DNA of 64,000 nucleotides from Parasponia andersonii (lineage: Eukaryota; Streptophyta; Magnoliopsida; Rosales; Cannabaceae): contig JXTB01000007.1 of the NCBI GenBank assembly GCA_002914805.1, forward strand, positions 1,773,657-1,837,656, given 5' to 3'. Positions 41,091 through 52,219 of the stretch are shown here, in pieces. A program made the position numbers and the translations under genes. The notes beneath the pieces are model-generated. The model worked only from the letters and a program-made list of their open reading frames with translations. It ran no database searches and was not told the origin of the DNA. Positions within the stretch are counted from its first letter, which is position 1. Each line of letters opens with the position of its first letter.

Positions 41091-42400
41091 ACTAAATTGG
41101 TCTCCTAATCACTTTGACCAGATAAATTGCTCAAGCCCACGTTTTGGTGTCATATAGGATTAATTGTGATTGGGAAAAATGTCCAATTAGAGGTGAAACT
41201 AAGCCAACGAAGTGACTAAATTGACTTCCTAATCAGTTTGATCAGAGAAATTGCATTAGTCTAAGTATTTAGTCTTGACATATCTGATGAACGAATGATT
41301 CAATCCTCCACGGGTTCTTCTATTGATTTCAGAAAAAATTTCAATTAGGGGCAAAAATTTGAAGTTAAGTCAATAAAGGGGCTAAACTGACTTTTTATTC
41401 ATTTTGATCAGAAAAATTGCATATTACCAAGTATTAGTGTCATATAAAATTAGTCATAGTTCAGGAAAATTGTTGAGCTACAGGTGAAATTATAAAATCA
41501 AGTCAACAAAGTGACTGAATTGATTTTCTAATTAGAGGATTTGCATAATATCAAGCATGAGTGCCACATAAAATTAGTTTTAATTTAGGATCAATATTCA
41601 ATTAGAGATAAAACTATAAAATTTGGTTAGGAAGGTCACTAAATTGACTTCTTAATTGCTTTGATTAAAGAAATTGCATATACCAAGTATTAGTATCACG
41701 TAAGATTAGACATGGTTTAGAAAAAAAAATTCAATTAAAAGTAAAATTACGAAATTAAATAAAAAAAGACTTAATTGACTTTCTCGTCACTTTGATTAGA
41801 AAAATTGTGCAATGCCAAATATTAGCATCACATGAGATCAGTGTTGGTTTAGAACAAATATTTAATTAAAGGTAAAATTATGAAATCAAGCAGGTAAAGT
41901 GACTTAAATTAACTTATTAATCACTTTGATTAAAAACATAACATAATACCGAGTATTAATGTAGATTAGTCATGGTTTACAAAAAAAAATTAAATTAGAT
42001 GTGAAATTATGAAATTAAGTCAATAAAGGGACAAAATTGATTTCCAATTATTTTGATTTGGAGAAATTGCATAATACCATGGATTAATGTCACATAATAT
42101 TAGTCATGGTTAGTTTAAAATGTTCAATTAGAGGTGATATTATAAAATTAAGTTATTACTATCACTAAATAGACTTCCTAATCCCTTTGATTAGAGAAAT
42201 TGCAAGAGACCAAATATGTGTTGTATAAGATTAATCATAGTTTAAGAAAATAAGTTCATGTAGAGATGAAATTAAGAAATTTAATTTAAAAAGGGGATTA
42301 AATTGATTCTTATTTAATTTAATTAAAAAAATTAGAAAATGCCAAATATTACTGTCGCATAAGATTAAATATTAAATTAGAAATAAAATACAAAATACCT
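41091..42400 (+). repeat. Diverged tandem array, about ten units of ~130 bp
   Basis: A unit beginning GACTAAATTGACTTCCTAAT, continuing CTTTGATTAGA(G)AAATTGCA, then ACCAAGTATTAGTGTCAC, GATTAGTCATGGTTTA and CAATTAGAGGTGAAATTA, recurs with starts at about 41091, 41214, 41381, 41513, 41637, 41768, 41901, 42030, 42163 and 42296. Spacing is 123-133 bases except one 167-base unit that contains an insertion. Units have diverged clearly from each other. No coding capacity. Confidence 0.88.
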
Positions 42401-43011
42401 AATTTTTTCAAAAAAATAATAATACTGACAATGGAAACCAAAATTCTGTTATAACTCTGTATTCTTCGATTATGAGTCTGACTTTTGAGTCCTAAATTTG
42501 ATTTTTTTTTCCCCCAAAAGTAATATCTTTTACAATCGGTTTCCAACCGGTGATACTCTCTTAGGCCCCCACTCTTTCTGTCAAAAAGTAACATTTATTC
42601 ATTTAGTTCTAACTAATCTACACTGTCCGATCACATTTTATAACATCTCAATGACTAGATTTCAAAGGACTGGTCCCATGTTTCCATCGAGCGGGACAAT
42701 ATTCGAGTCCCTAAATATTTGAATCTAATTCTTTTAAAAGAAGGGTCTACTTGCACAAATAATCCGAACTATCCAATTTATGGTAATTCAATCTTCAAAG
42801 TTCTAATTGTAATAATTCATTTTCTGAATTTTTTGATTTGAAGTAATTGAGTTTATAAACTATCTAAATTATAATTTATAGTTAAATTTATGACTCCAAA
42901 TACAGTGAATAGTATATTTTATTATCTTAAAATATATTTGAAATATAATATTTGAAAATTAATTTTAAGTATAAAATTGAACAATTATAAAAAAAATCTT
43001 TAAATTTTACA

Positions 43012-43252
43012 ACTTCAAGAATCCTAAAATATTCAAATAATATATCTTTCTTTCTCTTCAAGTCCTTTTGTTCATTTTATTTTCCTTTAAATATATATTC
43101 ATATACTATAACGTTTCTCACGTGTGTTTTTCAACTTCAAGAATTTTAAAATATTCAAATAATATATCTTTCTTTCTCTCCAACTCTTTTTGTTCATTTT
43201 ATTTTTCTTTAAATATATATTCATATACTATAACGTTTCTCACGTGTGTTTT
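43012..43252. repeat. Tandem duplication, 122-bp unit x2
   Basis: Copies 43012-43133 and 43134-43252 both run from ACTTCAAGAAT to CACGTGTGTTTTT and differ at a few bases. The CACGTG hexamer (a G-box core) is present at the end of each copy. The open frame reading through them is a by-product. Confidence 0.92.
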
Positions 43253-44164
43253 TGGTCAAAAATTAAATAACAGATTACAATTTAGATAATTTAGGGACCA
43301 AATTAGATAAAAACTAAAATTCAAGTACCTAATTATCACAATTAGAAATTTAACGACCAAATTATCACAAAATTAATAATTTAGGGACTATTTAGAAAAA
43401 GAAAAAAGAATTAATTTTTCCATACCACGTTACCCCAGGTCCCAACCCAGAGCCTACAAACATTCAGCCACCATGAAGAAAAAAGAACTACTTTTTATGC
43501 ATTAAACTTCTTCGTTAAGAGTAATTCATGAGATTATAATGGGCATGGTAATATGAATCTACCACAAAAAAATCTCATTGGGTACCAGCAATTGTGATTA
43601 TTAGTGGCCAAGCTAGAATTTTGGGAGGCCATGGCCCCACTTTACCCATCTTGGTTCTGACCGTAGCGATTATGATTCTTTTTTTTTTTTTTCGGTTGTA
43701 TTTACTTGAATATGATGAATCAATTTGAAGCATTGGCCTTCTCAATCCATAGCTGTCAAGATAAAATTACCAAAATTAATGGTCTGAATCAATGGGCAAG
43801 GCGAGGAAGTGGAGAAAGAAGATGATGGTCAGGTAGCCCACATGACCCTTCGTTGACCTTTTGTCTATTCACGGTGGCTCTTTTCGCTTAGAAAGCGTGA
43901 GACTGGAGTTAGTTCTTTTAATGACTTGCAGAGTCCGATTGGCAGGCGATCTAGCTCTCGGATGGAAGATAGGAAGGAATCAACTTACATTGCCTAGGGA
44001 AGAAGAGTGAGAGAGAAAAATGAGAAGACCTAAATTCTCTTCCATGTTCTTTGGGAAAAGTAAAAGGAATGAGAAAGATTTTAGTTAAAATAATCGTTTT
44101 ATTAGTTGAGTAGGTATTTCTTTTTTTAAATCTCTCTAATTTTGGAGGATTGAAATTGAGTTAA
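43253..44164. other. Gene-free region
   Basis: 43600-43640 has GGAGGCCATGGCCCC, a palindromic phrase common in plant repeats. 43800-44040 is GA-rich and less AT-rich but has no recognisable open frame. Confidence 0.4.
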
Positions 44165-45205
44165 AATTGAGAATCTGATATTTTTTGTCTAATTTCTTCT
44201 TTTTTGAAATGTATACAAATTTATCCAATAAACTCGTTACTTATCTTTTTCTTTTTACTTATCAAATAACTCAGGCTATCATTTAGGCACGATGCGATGA
44301 TATGAAAAAATTCGTTCGTGCTAAAAACAGTAGGACACGAAGTGTTAGACTGTGTCGGACTCATATTTGTAAACATTATGTCAGTATGACACGACATGAT
44401 ATTCGACACAAGTATAATATGACCTATAGAACACAATACTAGATACTTAAAAATATTTTACTTTTACTTAATGTTATATATTTACTTTTTGAATTGAATA
44501 ACATGATAAATTATTCTAATAATCATTACTATAAAGGAATAATGGCTAAATTAAAATGAGTGATAAATCTCACACTTAAATGATATTAATAGATTTATTC
44601 TTTTATAAGAATATGTATTAATTGATAATTTAAAATTGATAATTAATTATGATTTGAACATGCTTAGAATGAATTGAGCTTAGCACAACTACGAGTGTAC
44701 CATAAGCACGACAAAATATGTGCCTCGGCCGCCATACCAGGCCTGAAGTATGAGTTTGGGCCTGCACGAGTAGATCACTATGCTTAGTGGGTTATGTCAA
44801 ACATGACATCAAGCATGAGTAGATTTATTTTTCATATGCATAATGCATTTGACATCTCTTCTCCGTTCTACCAAACACAACCTAAATACTAGCAAGCAAA
44901 TCAAAAGTTACATGTGACAAACTCACAAATCACGATAATTAGACACTCTGAAACATCAAGTTCGGTTTGTTGTAATAAAATCTGCAAAAAACTATCACAC
45001 AGTAGCTAAGCCAATAGAAATTATTCCAACAACCGTAGTAGAAAACCAACAAGCTCACAAAATTACCTGCACGAAACATTTTCCTTTAGATTAAGTGTGA
45101 AATTCTTTTAGAATAAACAATTAAATACAGGACATAACCAAAGTAGAAAGAGACTCAAAGTCCACAATAACTATGTCTTAACACATTCATTTGAAACAAA
45201 AAGAA
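44165..45205 (+). repeat. Dispersed repeat, copy B
   Basis: Homologous, in the same orientation, to copy C at 56930-58485 along nearly its whole length. Shared phrases include GGAATAATGG(C/A)TAAAT, TAATAGATTTATTCTTTT and AATAAACAATTAAATACA. The middle part (about 44270-44850) is rich in GCACGA/ACGACA phrases like a MITE. It adjoins the diverged 3' flank of the minus-strand CAF1 gene. Confidence 0.78.
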
Positions 45206-45401
45206 AAGGGGGAAAAAAAACCCAAACAAAAAAACAAAACTCCCGTATTCTAAGCATTACATCTCAAATTTCTTTCTCAACCCCACAAAAGATCAATCTT
45301 ATCCACCAACCTTCGTAGCTCAAACTTATATCCTGTTTTACAAATTTCTTACTCAACTATGCTCCTTAACTTCAAATATTTGTATGTCTTTAAGTGACCA
45401 T

Positions 45402-47500
45402 CCAAACTCAAAATTTTAGAACAATTTAGCACATTCTGATCGCAGCAAGAAGAAAAGAATTGTAGTTATACAAAAGGCATTCAGATTCTCTGATCACTTT
45501 TTAGCAGAGTCCCAATAAAGTAAAAACAAATAACCTCCTAGGATTAAAGCTATCTACGAGGCAAGAATCTCTTAAGCCAAAAATTTCATTTATCCCAAAG
45601 CAAAGTTTTAGGCTGAACTTTTGGTCCCATACAGTGAGACTAGCCCCTTTAAAAGTTAATACAAGTTAATAAAATGACGTTTAGAAATTCCATAAAACAC
45701 TTTGAGTGCACTAAACCTCAGTACACCAGCCTCTCTCAAGATTTTGAAACTTGGGGAATTATTTGTATACAAATTCAAATTTGAAATTTAATTCAAAAAT
45801 TCAAATGCAGCTAATTTTACTTCGTTCTTTTGAGCTAAATTTATTGAAGAAAATTGATAACTACAAAAGACTAAACATTAAGCTCAATAAGAAAGAAGAC
45901 CACAACCGTACAAAAGAAGACTAATATTGACCAGAATGTATGAAAGGGAATTTACTTTAAGAAATAGAAAAGAATGGTTATCAAGAACACAACTTTACAG
46001 CAGCATGACCACAAGAGTGCTAGAATTTAAGAAGAAGGGAGTGTTAGAATTAAAAACCGTTTTGAAGTGGTACCTCTGCCCATTGAACAACATTAAAACA
46101 TTTTCGTGGTTAAACTAACCTCACAGTTAGTCTAGGAATAGACGGATTTTGGGCAAACAAAATTGTAGAAGAGTATTTGTCATAATAATGTGTATGTATA
46201 CTGTAGCACAGGCAAATTAATGAATATTGTTGTTTGAAATGCAGACTAAAACCAAGAATCTCAATGGATCAATGGAGCCAACAGGTGTAGAGAGTCAACT
46301 GAATGATAGCACACAGAAACAAACAAGAAAAGAAAAGAAAAGAAAACAAACATATATGTATAATGATATAATGTCATTCCTTTGATTTGCTTTGATTTAA
46401 AGTTCACTCTCTAGCATTGGACAGCTAACATTAAAACAATAGTTAATACCATCATTGGTTCATTTAACCACAACTTAAGCCTTATGGACAGAAAAGTAAA
46501 CTAATCATGAAATCGAGTGATCAGAACACTTCCACTTCCAGTCCGTACAACACTCCAGCATACTTCTCCGCAGCTCCATCCTTCACAAAGTAGACGTCCC
46601 TCATCCTCTGGAATGCTTGCCACGTCAGGAGGCTGTCGGAGCCAGCCTGATGGCAGTTCCCAACCGCCCGGTCCACCTGGAGCGTTTGGGCCACACGCTC
46701 GAGTCCTCCGTACAAGTTACAAAACTTGATCATATACTTGATGTCATAGACTCTGCTCCCGAAGAAGGCCCTTAACAAACAAAGAAACCCATCTAAGGAG
46801 TCGGGCAATCGTCTGCGTGTGAGAATCTTCAAGAGATAACCAAAATCATAGGAACTATGGAAGGTAACCCATGTGACTGCATAGTTGCCAACGAGACCAG
46901 ACCACATCATAAAACGCGCAAACAGAGCCGAATCGACCCCAAACCACCGGTTCCTCTCGAAATCAATCCCTTGCTGCTTTAGCATGTCAATAGAATCTTG
47001 GGCACACAAGTCACGGGTCACGTCGAAATCCCGGAAATTGAACTCCCAAATAAAGCAACATTCTCCACCGAGGTCGGGCAGGTTTCCGTGAGCGTCGGCG
47101 AGAGTCAAGCCGACCTGGATGATGTTGAGTGCGTCCACATTGGCTTTCATAACTTGGTATTGGTCGGACGGTTGAAGTTGAGGTTTTCGTAGTGGCCGAC
47201 AAGGATCAACGGGTGGCTGATAAACGAAACCGGGGAACTCTGTGTCCATGGAGATGTACGAGTATCGGGGGAGCAGAGCCCGAATGAGGTGGAATTCGGA
47301 GTGAAGATTGTGCCCCCAAACCTGCCGAATGAGAACCGGTTTGGGTTTGTGATTAGGGCACCTTTCTTTATCTTTGCTAACCATATTTTTTTTTTTTAAA
47401 TCTTTGCTAACCCTATTTTGGTTGAAAAGATGCGAGTAAGCGCAAAGGTCTGGAGAGAGAACACTGCGTTTGCGACAGAGAGAGAAAGAGAAGAGGAGAG
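45402..47500 (-). repeat. Right arm of near-identical 2.1-kb inverted repeat
   Basis: Reverse-complement partner of 24212-26321. At the 3' (left) edge identity stops abruptly after GAGTTTGGA (complement at about 45402), and a further 160 bases are only moderately similar. At the 5' edge the CT-rich leader differs by a roughly 20-base indel, beyond which the promoters are unrelated. Confidence 0.92.
46521..47384 (-). CDS. CAF1: CCR4-associated factor 1 (CAF1) deadenylase, copy 2
   Basis: Intronless minus-strand gene encoding the same 287 residues as the copy at 24338-25201, with all DEDD catalytic positions intact (D47, E49, D180, D250, with H245). The start at 47382-47384 gives [20 protein letters not shown]; an open N-terminal extension to 47540 is not shared with copy 1 and is probably untranslated. 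The 5' leader near the ATG is almost the same, but sequence upstream of about 47510 is different from that of copy 1, so the two genes have different promoters and may be expressed differently. Only about 350 bases separate the start codon from the truncated LTR of the copia element. I see no TATA box as clear as that of copy 1. Confidence 0.95.
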   Translation of the reverse strand: MVSKDKERCPNHKPKPVLIRQVWGHNLHSEFHLIRALLPRYSYISMDTEFPGFVYQPPVDPCRPLRKPQLQPSDQYQVMKANVDALNIIQVGLTLADAHGNLPDLGGECCFIWEFNFRDFDVTRDLCAQDSIDMLKQQGIDFERNRWFGVDSALFARFMMWSGLVGNYAVTWVTFHSSYDFGYLLKILTRRRLPDSLDGFLCLLRAFFGSRVYDIKYMIKFCNLYGGLERVAQTLQVDRAVGNCHQAGSDSLLTWQAFQRMRDVYFVKDGAAEKYAGVLYGLEVEVF

Positions 47501-47730
47501 CAGAGAGTAGAGGAGAGGATAGGATAGGAGAGGGACACACAGGGCGGTTCTGCAGTTTGAGAGAGCAGAGAATAGATCAGTTTCAGGTATCTTTATGTAG
47601 ATATTAGCCGTTGGGTTAGCGAAGGAGAGACTATCTTGATTGGAAGCCAAGACACCCTTCCTTCTATGTATAAATGTATACGCGTTGGCAGCGGGAACTG
47701 CCCTGAAGTTTTTTTTGTGTTTTTTTTTTT

Positions 47731-49519
47731 TGAAGGAATTAATTATGAGATTTAATAAATTTCAAATAACTGTCAGACATATTAAATTTGATTTGGCATT
47801 GATAATATTTTATTCTCAATCTTAATTAATTATAAGTTCATGTTTATTTATACTGAAACATTTGAGTTATTAAAGGGTGTAACTCTAATTGGGGGATTAA
47901 TATTCTCCATAACTTGGTGAGAAGCATTTATGGTCAATGATACTTATAGATTGACAATATAGAATTTGTACCTACATATCTCTTGACAGGTTTTTAGTAT
48001 TTAATCATAGAATTATTTGGTCAGAGTGTGTCAACATATCTAATTAATATATTGAAAATGATCATTAGAGAAAACCAATGAGAGTCAAGAAATAAAAATG
48101 TTATTAAATTGATTGGATAATTGAGATGTCAATTTAATTATGATATGGTATAAAGGATTAAAGTATAGATATCAATGTTGTATGAGCTAATTATATTAGT
48201 AATGTGATAATATCTGTAAAAACAACATTTAATAGTGGAGTGTAATTCCAATCTTTTAGTGGAGTAGATTTAGAATTTATAGTTAGTTCGATTAATTTAA
48301 GGCATAATTATGAGAGTCACTATTTTATGAGCCCAAAGATCTCGAGCTAACTCATAAATTCGGCTGTACTGCTACAAATCTAGTTGATGGAAGAGAAATA
48401 GTAGTTGGACTTCACAAGTCCAAAATTGTACAAACCTAGTCCAATAATTGGACATAGGCATGTGGCACGATGCCGTGAGCACAGTACCAAGCGTGTAGTG
48501 CAATCCCATTAAATGGGATTTGCAATTTAGTTATAAGATGGATTATTTGAATTTTAGAAATTCTAATTTATTGTAATAATTAATTTGGAATAAAATTCAA
48601 ATAGATAGTCTATTAATAAAAATTGTATGTATTATTTTGTGTTAGCCAATTTGATTTGGCTACTGTCAAGATAATGGAAATAAATACCTTTTATTTAATT
48701 TCTTGATTTGAATTAAGAAATCTGGATAAATAAATGATAGATATTTATTTGAATTAATTTCTAATTATCTTAGGAATTAAATAATATTGGAAAGTATTTT
48801 GAAATTTTAAAATACACCTTTATAGGGTGTTGCACATTTTTTTTTTTTTTTTTTTTGCGTCTATGGCAAAAAAATGTGTAGAGCAATCTTACTAATAAAG
48901 AATTACTTTGGTACATCGAATTTGAACAAATATTTTTCTATTAGAAAATTAATTTTAAAAAGAACGATATCCAGGAATTTTTTGTATAGAGAAAAAGTTA
49001 TATAAAATTTAAAAGTGAGAATTTTTCTCTGCAAAAATATCCAAAAAAATAAGAGCGTACATTTTTTCTTGGGAGTTTTGAGTGATCATAATTCTTTAGA
49101 CAAAAAGGAAAATCATGCATATCAATTAAAAGCTAAGTGATAAGAAATTCTTCTTATTATTGTATTAGTTTTTAATTTCTTATTTAAGATTCTAGTATTT
49201 TCTTTTATAGTGTATAAGTTAACTATGCATTGAGTACGGTATAGAAATGAGTCATAATCCAGGAGACTTTGGAGTGGGATAATTTGTATTGAGTACGGTA
49301 TAGAAATGAGTCATAATCCAGGAGACTTTGGAGTGGGATAATTTGTATCGTTCTTCTATCAATGTTAATAACGATCTATCAGAGTTTAGATTTTTTTCCT
49401 TTTAATTTTATGAGTACAATCTTATTATTTTCACTGCATTATGTGTGATATTAAGTTTCTAGGTTTTTTTTTTTTTTTGAAATATATGGCTATTACCTCA
49501 CATGCTATAATAATAACCA
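47731..49519 (+). mobile_element. 5' LTR of Ty1/copia element, truncated at its left end
   Basis: Matches 55654-56926 (the 3' LTR) from TGAAGGAATTAATTATGAG onward at roughly 85% by eye. The first ~315 bases present in the 3' LTR are missing here. It ends at about 49519, six bases before the primer-binding site. The end portion (49231-49348) contains a 59-bp tandem duplication starting TGAGTACGGTATAG. A full LTR would be about 2.1 kb, long for a copia element. Confidence 0.85.
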
Positions 49520-49524
49520 ATAAG

Positions 49525-49537
49525 TGGTACTAGAGCC
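49525..49537 (+). other. Primer-binding site of the copia element
   Basis: TGGTACTAGAGCC differs slightly from TGGTATCAGAGCC, the complement of the 3' end of initiator Met-tRNA used by most plant copia elements. Its position just after the LTR supports the assignment. Confidence 0.85.
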
Positions 49538-51419
49538 AACTCGTATAAATTATTTCGAAAAGTATGAAATCTTGATTAGGATCTTTTTTTCATGTATGTA
49601 TTATGTATGTGTTAGATGGGTAGCACTTAGGTCCTATGTGTTTTTTCATATTTATATGTATGGATGGATATTTATTATTTAAAGCATATTAAAGGTTTAT
49701 TCTAATCCATGGTAGAGTTTTCTCTATAATTTTTGTTGGTGGATGTAACAAAAGGGAGTGGTCAATTTTCACCATGTTTCTCTTTTTGATTTTGATTTTT
49801 ATATTATTTAAATTTTTAGAAAAATTGTAAATATCCCTTCTAAAGATATTGAAGTAAGTAAGAAACTTAAAGTGTCATCCACTCTTATTATAATTTTTTG
49901 TTCGTGGATGTAACAAAATGGGGTAGTCAATTTTCACCACGTTTCTCCTTTTGATTTTGATTTTTATATTCTTTAATTTTTTAAGAAAAATTGTATATCT
50001 CCCATCTAAAGATATAGGACTTTCTGTAAATTTGGAGGACCATCATGAGTAGGAGAAGATGACAGCATGAGATGGCATGTGACAGGACGAAAACAATGCT
50101 GAAAGAAATTATGGACGGCTGCTAGAAATTTCTAGCAATATACATACTAGTATGTGGTCCAACAGGCCAGCACCTAAGATGCTAACTCTCTAGCCCATCA
50201 TGCTAGCCATTGGGTCAGCTGAAGTCAAGCCTAGAAGCAAATTTGGGACTTGAATAATAATTACGGCAGCAAGCTTTTAGTTGTGTAAGCACTTAGCAAT
50301 ACTAGGCACTTTGAGATATTCAACGGGCCAGTGGCCTACTAGGGACCACTGGGTCGAGGCCTAGTGAGTTACAACCGAGCAGAAGGCCATCGACCCATAC
50401 CCAATTAAAATAATAATAATAAAAAAATTAATATTAAAAATAAAAGCAATTTTTTAAAAAATTTGTAGCTTTTTATTTTTAGACAATTTTAATTTTGGGC
50501 CATCTTAGAGGTAATTTTGGAGGTGCTTCATAAGGAAAAAAAGAAAAAGACAAGACTAATTGCATTTGTAATAGTTTAGGACCTATCCTATTTTTTCTTT
50601 AGGAAAACCACAGATTGGGAGTGTCTATAATTTTTAATTATTTGCTTTAACTGATTGATAACATATCATAGAGATAAATAGTGTCACTCTATATATCATA
50701 ATACATGTTTTAACAATTGTGTTTTATATATCGTATAGTAATTACATGTTCTAATATAAGATTTTCACCTAGAAATTATTAAGGAGCATGTAATATACAA
50801 TATAGTAATTAAAACTAGAAAATTGTTAAAATTAATTTAAAACTATTTTCAAAATATTAAGTGGGAGAAGGAAAATTCGGGATAATTTTTCCTGTAGGCT
50901 TTATTGATGGTTTGTATATAAATGTAGTATATACCTTGTCTTCATGATACGGTGATGCTCTCTTCGTAGGGTATATGCTTTGGTTATTTATTTGATTAAA
51001 CCCCCTTTTTAAGGATAATATTGAAGTATTTTTCTCTAAAGATGATCATCTCTACGGTGGCTTCTTAAAAGGAAGATATGTAGACTAAATCGATGGTTTT
51101 ATACTTAATTAAATTTGTTATTAACTTTCCTTACAAAGCTCTGTTAACAAATCTAGGCCCAAAAGGAAAATATTAGTTATTTTCAAGGTTAAACTTGATA
51201 GGAAATAATTCAGTAATAAGTTGAATATAGTAAACGTAAGCATGACTTTCCCTATGGATAACTTGCTCAAGTAGTATTATATTATTGTTACAATAAATGA
51301 TATGCTTTTATGGTTTTTTTGCATAAATAACTATTTATATTATGTTATTGTGAATTGTTTTCAATCTCTTATGCACGAATATTTTATTATTTCAGAAAAT
51401 ATCTTTCCTTAGTCTACTT
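49538..51419 (+). mobile_element. Untranslated leader of the copia element
   Basis: About 1.9 kb between the primer site and Gag with no coding signal. It contains a diverged direct repeat of roughly 125 bp (from 49725 and from 49889, 164 bases apart, sharing GGATGTAACAAAA and GTTTCTC) and a GC-richer stretch at 50040-50400. Confidence 0.7.
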
Positions 51420-52219
51420 GCAATTATCTTGAACCATAACAAACTTACTAAAGACAACTTTATAGATTGGAAACGCAATCTATGTATTGTTTTCGATGTA
51501 AAAGATTACAAATATATCCTTACTTAGCCATGTCCAGATGCACCACCTGCTGATGCTCATGAAAATCAAAAAAGGTCGTATGAGAAATGGCAAAAAGCCA
51601 ATAAAATGACCAAATGCTATATACTAGCCTCGATTTCTAGTGTTCTCCAGAACAAACATCAAGGAATGACCACTACTACTGAGATCATGACTAGCTTAGA
51701 ATAGATGTTTAGGCAAAACACTAGATCCGATAGGTAAGCAGCATTAAGAAGCGTCATCAACACTAAAATGGGCAAGGGTGTAAGAGTTCGTGATCATGTC
51801 CTAAAAATGATGAATCATTTTGATGAGGCAGAAATTCAGGGAGCCCAAATCGATGATGACTCCAAAATCAATATGGTACTAGAATCTTTGCCAGATACAT
51901 TTAAGAACTTCAAGGTCAGGTACAACATGGACAAGATCAAGTTGACTATGACTCAGTTAATGAATGAACTACACTTAATGAAAAAGATTTATCTTTCAGA
52001 AAATTCTCAAGAAAGCCTTAATTTTGCTGAGGCCTCTTCTTTAAAGCCCAAACCGAAAAGGAAGGGCAAGAACAAAGCTGGGAAAAAGAAATCCTCTACC
52101 AAGAAAGATGGTAAGCCTAAGGAAAAATGCTTCAAGTGTGAGGAGAAAGGTCAAAAAAGAAAGAATGCCTTGAGATCAGGTATAGGTAATCTTTCTATGA
52201 CTGAGGCTTATTTAGTTTA
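51420..52219 (+). pseudogene. Copia gag, degenerate
   Basis: 51428-51767 gives the N-terminal Gag (LTKDNFIDWKRNLCIVFDVK, KWQKANKMTKCYILASIS) with in-frame stops near 51526, 51703 and 51738. 51768-52220 is an open 150-codon stretch with DHVLKMMNHFDEAEIQG and LESLPDTFKNFKVRY (UBN2 Gag fold), then a lysine-rich basic tail. The zinc knuckle CFKCEEKGQKRKN has lost its histidine (Q) and last cysteine, so it is broken. Gag would form the virus-like particle of the element. Confidence 0.85.
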
